Source: DASPTT01 sp035623275 (GTDB taxonomy: Bacteria > Actinomycetota > Acidimicrobiia > Acidimicrobiales > UBA8190). From it: a stretch of 17,635 nucleotides of DNA. The translations under genes were made by a program, and so were the position numbers. Shown one piece after another: positions 12,559-17,635 of the stretch. Below the pieces are notes generated by a model, which made no database searches, was not told the DNA's origin, and was given only the letters and a program-made list of their open reading frames with translations. The first letter of the stretch is position 1, and every line of letters starts with the position of its first letter. The stretch lies in assembly GCA_035623275.1 (NCBI GenBank), contig DASPTT010000118.1, forward strand, positions 1 to 17,635. The letters are read 5' to 3'.

Positions 12559-14634
12559 GTGCTCGATGAGGTCGCCGGTCTCCACGCACGCGGGCTCGTC
12601 GACGGCCGGCTCCGGCCCGATCGCATCGTCGTCGACACCGCCGGCCGCGTGTGGCTCGCGCCCGGGCCGCCGGACGGGGGAGCAGCCGACAAGGCCGGGG
12701 CCGCGGCCGCGTACCGCAGCCCCGAGGAGGCGCGCGGCGAGCCGCCCGACGAGCGCAGCGACGTATACGCGCTGGGCGTCGTCCTCTACGAGGCGCTGGC
12801 CGGCCGGCTCCCCTTCGCCGGCGGCGACCGCTCCCCGTTCCCCGCCCCGCTCGGGGTCTCGGCCCGCCTGGACCTGGTCGTCCGGCGGGCGTTGGCCAAG
12901 GACCCGGCGTTCCGCTTCCCCGGTGCGGCCGCCTTCGCCGCCGAGCTGCGGGACGCCGCGGTGCGGGCCTTCGGCGAGGACGGGCCCGGGCACGACCTGC
13001 CCGCCGGGGTCCGCGCGCCGCGCGCCGCCGCCTGGCCCCAGGCGGCGAGTGCCCCGCCGCGGCGGGGGCGCCGGCGCACCAGGGCCGTCGTCGTGGCGGC
13101 CGTCGGTGCCGCGGTCGTGCTCGTCGTCGCGCTCGCCGCGGGGTCGGTCGCAGGTCCGCCCGGTGCCGGCACGCCCGGGGTGCCGCTGGCCCCCGTGGCC
13201 GCCGGGACCATGGCGGCGGGCAGGACCTCGCCGGCGGGCCCCTCCTGGTCGGGGACCACCGCACCGGTCGACGGGCTCGCGCCCGCACCAGGGCCGGGCA
13301 CCGACGTGTTCGGCGCGAGCACGACCGGCTCGGTGCCGAGGACCGGGCTCCTCTCGTGCGCCAGCGCCGGCTTCTGCGTCGCCGTCGGTCCCTACACCGA
13401 CGCCGCGCAGGGGTCCAGGAGCCTGATCGAGACGGACGCCTCGGGCACGTGGTCGGGCGCCACGGCGCCGACCGACGGCCTGCGCCCCATGGCGGCGCCC
13501 GACCCCGGGGCGCGATTGGACGCGGTGTCGTGCCCGGCCGTCGGATGGTGCGTCGCCGTGGGGAGCTACCACGATGTCGCGGGCGTGGACCGGGGGCTGA
13601 TCGAGACCCTGGAGGCCGGCGAGTGGCGTGCCGCGACGGCCCCGGAGGACGGCACGGGCGCGGCCGAGCTCGCACGTGTCACCTGCGCGACGCCCGGTTC
13701 GTGTGTCGCCGTCGGCTCCACCGCCTCGGCGGGTGTCATGTGGGAGCTCGCCGCGGGCGCGTGGCACGCCACGGACGCCCCGACGGGTGGGCTGCTGCCT
13801 GCGTCGGGCACGCGGTACCCGCCGCGGCTGACCGACGTGTCGTGCCCGTCGGCCGGGTCCTGTGTCGCTGTCGGCTCCTACTACACCGTCGGCGGGGGGG
13901 AGCGGGGCCTGCTGGAGACGCTCTCGCCCGGTGGATGGCGGGCCACCACGGCGCCCGCCCCGTTCGGCGTGCTCGCCGGCCGTGGCGGGTCGTCGCTGCA
14001 GGTGGTGTCGTGCGCGACCACGGCGTCGTGCGTGGCCATGGGCGGCGTCTACGACGCCTCCGGGTCGCTGCACGGCCTCGTCGACACGCTGTCGTCGGGC
14101 TCGTGGCACGGGGGGGTCGTCCCCGTCGCCGGCCTCGGCCTTCGCACCACCACGCCGCAGTGGCTCTACGTCACCTCCCTCGCCTGCCCGGCACCCGCCT
14201 TCTGTCTGGCCTCCGGGTGGTACTTCGCCTCGGCGTCGCTCGACGAGGTGCGCAGCTTCGTCCTCACGTCCTCGGGTGAGCGGTGGGAGGTGCGCGTGCC
14301 GCAGGTCGAGGGGCTCGACCCGGCCGCCGGCGCCGGCCTCGACGTCGTGCCGTGGGCCGTCTCGTGCCCGAGCGCGGGCCGGTGCGCGGCGGTCGGCAGC
14401 TACTACGACGCGGCCGGCGACGAGCACGGCCTGGTCGAGCGCCTCAGTGGCGGGACGTGGGACGCGACGACGGCGCTGACGACCGGGCTGGGCCCCCCTG
14501 CGGGATCCGATCCCGCGCTGGAGCTGGAGGCCGTGTCGTGTCCCAGCGACGACGCGTGCGTCGCGATCGGCGTCTACCGGGACGCCGCGGGGTCGGCCCA
14601 CGGCGTGATCGAGCAGGGCGCGGGGCCCGCTTAG
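12559..14634 (+). CDS. Membrane-anchored pseudokinase C-lobe with extracellular eight-repeat propeller-like domain
   Basis: A 691-residue protein. Residues 1-140 match only the C-lobe of a bacterial Ser/Thr kinase: helix E (LDEVAGLHARG), a catalytic loop VDGRLRPDR (14-22) in place of HRDxKPxN, LAPG (33-36) in place of DFG, SPEEARG (54-60) in place of APE, and SDVYALGVVLYEALAGRLPF (67-86). No glycine loop or VAIK lysine exists. After basic residues RRGRRRTR comes one membrane helix (about 176-198), a Pro/Ala spacer, then eight repeats each with C-x5-C (Cys 267/273 to 661/667), VAVGSY, HGLIETL and W-x-ATTAP. The last repeat lacks its Trp strand, while SWSGTTAPVDGL (229-240) supplies one at the front. 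The start is uncertain: GTG at 12559 is the first usable codon after an in-frame stop at 12409, and no ribosome site is visible. The stop overlaps the convergent oxidoreductase stop. Confidence 0.82.
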   Translation: MLDEVAGLHARGLVDGRLRPDRIVVDTAGRVWLAPGPPDGGAADKAGAAAAYRSPEEARGEPPDERSDVYALGVVLYEALAGRLPFAGGDRSPFPAPLGVSARLDLVVRRALAKDPAFRFPGAAAFAAELRDAAVRAFGEDGPGHDLPAGVRAPRAAAWPQAASAPPRRGRRRTRAVVVAAVGAAVVLVVALAAGSVAGPPGAGTPGVPLAPVAAGTMAAGRTSPAGPSWSGTTAPVDGLAPAPGPGTDVFGASTTGSVPRTGLLSCASAGFCVAVGPYTDAAQGSRSLIETDASGTWSGATAPTDGLRPMAAPDPGARLDAVSCPAVGWCVAVGSYHDVAGVDRGLIETLEAGEWRAATAPEDGTGAAELARVTCATPGSCVAVGSTASAGVMWELAAGAWHATDAPTGGLLPASGTRYPPRLTDVSCPSAGSCVAVGSYYTVGGGERGLLETLSPGGWRATTAPAPFGVLAGRGGSSLQVVSCATTASCVAMGGVYDASGSLHGLVDTLSSGSWHGGVVPVAGLGLRTTTPQWLYVTSLACPAPAFCLASGWYFASASLDEVRSFVLTSSGERWEVRVPQVEGLDPAAGAGLDVVPWAVSCPSAGRCAAVGSYYDAAGDEHGLVERLSGGTWDATTALTTGLGPPAGSDPALELEAVSCPSDDACVAIGVYRDAAGSAHGVIEQGAGPA

Positions 14635-15680
14635 GGATCGTCCGGCGTCACGACGGTGACCTCGGCGGCGCTCCGGCGCGCCGCGTCGAGCACCGCCAGC
14701 GCGGCGACCGCCTCCTGGGCGCGCACCGGAGGCGCGTGCCCGTCGCGCACCGCCGCCAGGACGCCCGGGTAGAAGTCCGACCACCGGCCCCGCTCCCCGG
14801 GCACGACCTCGCCCGCCTCGTCGCCGTGATGCAGCCGTCCCCAGCGCGCCGGCGGTTCCTCGCCGAACCCGGGGTCGGCCGGCCCCGCCCCGGCGCGCAG
14901 GGCGGCCTCCTGGCCGTCGAGTCCGGGATGCACGTAGGCAGCCCGGCTGCCCAGGACCCGCAGCCGCGGTCCGGGGGCGGCGCTGAGCGCCCCGGCCCAC
15001 AGGTGGCTGCGCACGCCCGAGCGGTGCTCGAGCGCCAGGAAGACGTCGTCGTCGGCGCCGCCCCGGCGTGCCTCGACCTCCGCGTACAGGGCGCGCACGG
15101 GGCCGAAGAGGTCGCGGGCCTGGTCGACCAGGTGGATGCCGAGGTCGGAGAGCACGCCGCCGCCCTCTTGCGGGGGCAGGGTCTCGCGCCACGACTCAGG
15201 GCGTGCGTCGGGACGCCAACGCTCGAAGCGCGACTCGTAGCGCATGACGTCGCCGAGCGCGCCCCGGGCCAGCAGCGAACGGAGGGTGAGATGGTCCGAG
15301 TCCCACCGCCGGTTGTGGAACGGGATCAGGGCCAGCCCGGCTGCGGTGGCCGCCTCCACCAGCGCCTGTGCCTCGGAAGCGCCGGGGGCCAGCGGCTTCT
15401 CGACCACGACGGGGAGGCCCTCGGCGATGGCCCGGGAGGCCAGCGCCACGTGCGACGCCGTCGGGGTGGCGATGACGGCCAGCTCGTGCTCGTCCGCCAG
15501 GGCCCACAACCGGTCGGGCGCATCGAGCACCCGGGCGCCGGGGACGTCGAGGCGTGCCTGGGCCTGTCGCTCGGGGTCGCCGGTGACGACGGTCGTGAGC
15601 TCGAGACCCGCCGTGGCGGCGATGAGCGGGCGGTGGAACCAGCGGCCGGCCAGGCCGTAGCCGACGAGGGCGACCCGCAC
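14631..15680 (-). CDS. Gfo/Idh/MocA-family NAD(P)-dependent oxidoreductase
   Basis: Cytoplasmic enzyme of 349 residues that is predicted to oxidise or reduce a hydroxyl of a sugar, inositol or related compound. The N-terminal Rossmann fold has GYGLAG (7-12) and ends with the family motif EKPLA (94-98), whose Lys95 is catalytic in characterised relatives. The C-terminal alpha/beta domain shows FHNRRWDSDHLTLR (121-134), and GGGVLSDLGIHLVDQA (173-188), with Asp179 and His183 in the usual active-site positions. The length is normal for the family. The start is the GTG at 15680 with AGGA seven bases upstream. It converges on the pseudokinase gene with overlapping stop codons and has 80 bp to the divergent Mut7-C gene. 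The substrate is not predictable from the sequence; closeness to envelope genes is only suggestive of sugar metabolism. Confidence 0.93.
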   Translation of the reverse strand: MRVALVGYGLAGRWFHRPLIAATAGLELTTVVTGDPERQAQARLDVPGARVLDAPDRLWALADEHELAVIATPTASHVALASRAIAEGLPVVVEKPLAPGASEAQALVEAATAAGLALIPFHNRRWDSDHLTLRSLLARGALGDVMRYESRFERWRPDARPESWRETLPPQEGGGVLSDLGIHLVDQARDLFGPVRALYAEVEARRGGADDDVFLALEHRSGVRSHLWAGALSAAPGPRLRVLGSRAAYVHPGLDGQEAALRAGAGPADPGFGEEPPARWGRLHHGDEAGEVVPGERGRWSDFYPGVLAAVRDGHAPPVRAQEAVAALAVLDAARRSAAEVTVVTPDDP

Positions 15681-15760
15681 GTCCTCATCCTGCCAGGCGC
15701 TGGCGCCGGCCCGCCGCTCGTCCGGGGGCGCACCACGCGGACGCGTACGCTGCGCTCGAG

Positions 15761-16516
15761 ATGGTCTGCCGAGTCGAGGTCCGCCTCTACGCCGAGCTCG
15801 GCGACCTCGTCCCCCCGGATCGACGCGGTGGGCCGATCCCCGTGGAGGTGGCCGCGGGCACCACGGTCAAGGACCTGGCCGAGTCGCTCGGCGTGCCCCA
15901 CACGGAGATCGACGTCATCCTGGTGAACGGGGCGTCGGTGGGCTTCGCCCACCGGGTGGCCGACGGGGACCGGGTGAGCCTGTACCCCACGTTCGAGGGC
16001 ATCGACGTCAGCGGGCTGCAGCTCCTGCGGCCGCGACCGCTGCGACGGACGAGGTTCGTGCTCGACGTCCATCTCGGGCGCCTGGCCCGGGACCTGCGGC
16101 TGCTGGGCTTCGACGTGATCTGGCGCAACGACGCCACGGACGACGAGCTGGCCCGCGTCTCGGTGACGCAGGGGCGGGTCCTGCTGACCCGCGATCGCGG
16201 GCTCCTCAAGCGCGCCGTGGTCACGCGCGGGTACCTGGTGCGGGGGACCGATCGCCTCGGCCAGGTCGTCGAGGTGCTGCGGCGCTTCGACCTCTTCGAC
16301 GCCGCGGTGCCCTTTGCCCGCTGCCTCGAGTGCAACGGCCTGCTCGCTCCGGTGTCCGAGGACGAGGTCGCCGCACTCCTCCCGCCGCGCATCCGACGCG
16401 AGCAGCACGACTTCCGGCGCTGCGGCGGGTGCGGGCGGGTCTACTGGCCCGGCTCGCACTACGACCGACTGGCCGCGTTCGTGGAGGACGTGCGCCGGGC
16501 CGGAGGTGGGCCGTAA
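15761..16516 (+). CDS. Ubiquitin-fold / Mut7-C RNase-like fusion protein with zinc ribbon
   Basis: A 251-residue protein with two modules. Residues 1-84 form a MoaD/ThiS-like beta-grasp domain (VEVRLYAELGDLVP, TTVKDLAESLGVP, DVILVNGASVGFAHRV, GDRVSLYPTFEGI); it lacks the free C-terminal Gly-Gly used in sulfur transfer because it runs on into the next domain. Residues 97-245 are the Mut7-C domain, a PIN-like fold with candidate metal-binding acids in FVLDVHLGRLARDLRLLGFD (99-118) and LLTRDRGLL (141-149), and a zinc ribbon with C188-x2-C191 and C221-x2-C224. The architecture is known from many bacteria and is predicted to be an RNase; activity is generally untested. The ATG at 15761 has only a weak ribosome site. 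It lies 80 bp from the divergent oxidoreductase start. Confidence 0.9.
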   Translation: MVCRVEVRLYAELGDLVPPDRRGGPIPVEVAAGTTVKDLAESLGVPHTEIDVILVNGASVGFAHRVADGDRVSLYPTFEGIDVSGLQLLRPRPLRRTRFVLDVHLGRLARDLRLLGFDVIWRNDATDDELARVSVTQGRVLLTRDRGLLKRAVVTRGYLVRGTDRLGQVVEVLRRFDLFDAAVPFARCLECNGLLAPVSEDEVAALLPPRIRREQHDFRRCGGCGRVYWPGSHYDRLAAFVEDVRRAGGGP

Positions 16517-16566
16517 GCCCCTGTCCGTCCCTGGCACGCCGGTTCATCGTGGTCCAAGAGGAGACG

Positions 16567-16659
16567 ATGGTGGGGGCCGATGGAACTGACGCTCACGCAG
16601 GAGCAAGCCGAAGAGCTGGCGGTCCTGCTGGACGCGGCGCTGCGCGAGCTCAGCCATGA
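16567..16659 (+). other. 30-codon mini-ORF with strong ribosome site ending on the deacetylase start
   Basis: An AAGAGGAG site (16556-16563) precedes an ATG at 16567. The frame runs 30 residues, rich in Gly, Ala and Arg, and its TGA (16657-16659) overlaps the ATG at 16656 of the deacetylase frame (ATGA). The composition looks like a shadow of the 57-residue gene that covers the same bases, so it is unlikely to encode a functional protein. It might be a coupling leader. Confidence 0.25.
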
Positions 16660-16753
16660 GATCGCGGCGACCGACAACGCGGAGTTCCGGGCCGGCCTGC
16701 GCGCGCGACGCGACCGACTGGCCGCGATCAGGGTCGGACTCGACGTCTCCTAG
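16580..16753 (+). CDS. Small helical conserved-type protein, 57 residues
   Basis: The sequence MELTLTQEQAEELAVLLDAA begins an all-helical protein with ELSHEIAATDNAEFRAGLRA and RRDRLAAIRVGLDVS. It resembles a widespread group of 55-60 residue bacterial proteins with an L-T-x-E-Q-A start, a D/E-I-x-x-T-D/E turn and a final Arg-rich helix; their function is unknown. Third codon positions are strongly G/C, which supports coding. GGGGG lies 3 bases before the ATG at 16580; the better AAGAGGAG site lies 16 bases away and fits an ATG at 16567 in another frame. It follows the Mut7-C gene by 63 bp and its last 98 bases overlap the longest version of the deacetylase frame. Confidence 0.75.
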   Translation: MELTLTQEQAEELAVLLDAALRELSHEIAATDNAEFRAGLRARRDRLAAIRVGLDVS

Positions 16754-17615
16754 CGCGGGCTCGGCTCGCGGCCTGGGCGCCGTCCTGGCCGTGGTCCTCT
16801 GCCTGGCGGTGGTCGTCGTCGCCGCGACCACCTCTGGAGCCCCCGCCCCCGCTCCCGCTCCCGCTCCCGCTGCCCATCCGGTGGTCCGTCCTGCGGGGTC
16901 GGCGGCGAGTGCCCGCTCGGCGTTGTCCGACCGTGTGCTCGCCCTCGGCACGGCGCTACGGCCGGTGACGGCGGCGCAGGTCGACTGGGTGGTGCCGGGC
17001 ACCGTGGTGAGGAACCTCGACACCGCGCCCGGATCTCCCTACGGCCCCGGCCGCCGCGTGGTGGCCCTGACCTTCGACGACGGGCCGTCGCCCGTCTACA
17101 CGCCCCAGGTGCTCGGCATCCTCGTCGCCGACCGCGTGGCCGCCAGCTTCGAGATCATCGGCGTGCACGGCGCGAGCGAGCCTGACCTTCTGCGCCAAGA
17201 GGTCGCCGACGGCATGGCCCTGGTCAACCACACCTGGAACCACGTCGATCTGACCGCTATCGCACCGGCCGCCTGGCCGGCCCAGGTGGACCAGACCGAC
17301 GTGCTGTTGCAGGGGGTGACGGGCCACCCGGTGCGCTGCCTTCGTCCGCCCTCCGGTCGCACCGACGCCACCGTCGTCGCACAGCTCGCTGCGCGCGGGC
17401 TCGCCGAGCTGTCCTGGGACGTGGACCCTTCCGACTACCTCCGCCCGCCGGCATCCGTCATCACCGGACGGGTGCTGGGCGCGCTGCACCCCGGCGCCAT
17501 CGTCGTGCTGCACGACGGCGGTGGCGATCGTTCGCAGACGGTCGCGGCGTTGCCCGGGATCATCAGCGGCATCGAGGCCGCCGGGTACCAGATCGTCCCC
17601 GTGTGCGGCGGCTGA
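16656..17615 (+). CDS. NodB-family polysaccharide deacetylase, membrane-anchored or secreted
   Basis: A metal-dependent carbohydrate esterase family 4 enzyme, predicted to remove acetyl groups from a cell-wall glycan such as peptidoglycan or chitin-like polymers outside the membrane. With the ATG at 16656 it has 319 residues: a basic tail, one hydrophobic segment (39-58), an Ala-Pro repeat (62-72) and the NodB domain (about 133-316). Motifs: TFDDGP (139-144, base Asp141 and metal Asp142), NHTWNH (191-196, metal His192 and His196), RPPSG (230-234), SWDVDPSDY (253-261) and VVLHDGG (283-289). The RPPSG has Ser where Tyr is common. The start is doubtful: the first 98 bases overlap the 57-residue gene and codon use there is poor, while the next in-frame GTG at 16791 would leave the hydrophobic segment without a basic N-terminus. 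Confidence 0.88.
   Translation: MRSRRPTTRSSGPACARDATDWPRSGSDSTSPSAGSARGLGAVLAVVLCLAVVVVAATTSGAPAPAPAPAPAAHPVVRPAGSAASARSALSDRVLALGTALRPVTAAQVDWVVPGTVVRNLDTAPGSPYGPGRRVVALTFDDGPSPVYTPQVLGILVADRVAASFEIIGVHGASEPDLLRQEVADGMALVNHTWNHVDLTAIAPAAWPAQVDQTDVLLQGVTGHPVRCLRPPSGRTDATVVAQLAARGLAELSWDVDPSDYLRPPASVITGRVLGALHPGAIVVLHDGGGDRSQTVAALPGIISGIEAAGYQIVPVCGG
16839..16875 (+). repeat. CCCCCG/CTCCCG hexamer repeat encoding an Ala-Pro linker
   Basis: About six imperfect copies of a six-base unit (GCCCCC then GCTCCC) encode APAPAPAPAP just after the deacetylase membrane segment. The unit is in frame, so length change would only alter the spacer between membrane and catalytic domain. Confidence 0.65.
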
Positions 17616-17635
17616 CCGGCCATCCGGCGGGACCC

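Noticed and set aside
12364..15192. 942-codon minus-strand frame across the pseudokinase gene
   Set aside because: Repetitive Arg/Gly/Ala-rich sequence without domains; the plus strand carries the periodic C-x5-C repeats.
1..17635. tRNA, rRNA, CRISPR array, insertion sequence or prophage genes
   Set aside because: No cloverleaf, direct-repeat array, transposase or integrase motif was seen in any part of the window.

Overview
The window is about 70% G+C or higher, uses GTG and ATG starts, has mostly weak Shine-Dalgarno sites and tightly packed genes, and carries actinobacterial family types: a YkcB-like mannosyltransferase with a Gly-rich linker, a PPK2 kinase, a Mut7-C fusion, SHOCT protein and Cys-repeat surface proteins. 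This points to a high-GC actinobacterium, perhaps in or near Acidimicrobiia; the lineage is an inference from gene content. I see no rRNA, tRNA, CRISPR array, insertion sequence or phage gene.

Layout. 1-1302 (minus): a DrrA-type ABC exporter, ATPase followed by a permease cut by the window edge, joined by an ATGA overlap. 1358-1708 (plus): a small membrane SHOCT protein, followed by an inverted repeat. 1827-5555 (plus): a P-type cation ATPase and a polyphosphate kinase 2, probably one transcript linking ion pumping with polyphosphate energy metabolism. 5552-9042 (minus): a two-gene cell-envelope glycosylation operon, a GT2-GtrA fusion (polyprenyl-phosphate sugar synthase type) and a GT39/YkcB-like membrane glycosyltransferase. 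9043-9185: a divergent promoter region with a 20-bp palindrome. 9186-11148 (plus): a formylglycine-type sulfatase and a thiamine-binding-family protein. 11161-12295 (minus): two unrecognised proteins, the upstream one Cys-rich with a DosR-like box and a hairpin over its ribosome site.

12559-14634 (plus) is the most unusual locus: a protein that keeps only the C-lobe of a Ser/Thr kinase with all catalytic residues replaced, then one membrane helix, then eight C-x5-C repeats that look like a closed eight-bladed beta-propeller outside the cell. It converges with a Gfo/Idh/MocA oxidoreductase (14631-15680, minus). 15761-17615 (plus) holds a ubiquitin-fold/Mut7-C RNase-like fusion, a 57-residue helical protein and a membrane-anchored NodB polysaccharide deacetylase whose start region overlaps other frames.

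Much of the window concerns the envelope (export, glycosylation, deacetylation, sulfatase, surface propeller). The rest concerns energy and ion stress (polyphosphate kinase, cation pump, DosR-like box). The strongest candidates for something new are the pseudokinase-propeller receptor and the Cys-rich protein transcribed divergently from it.
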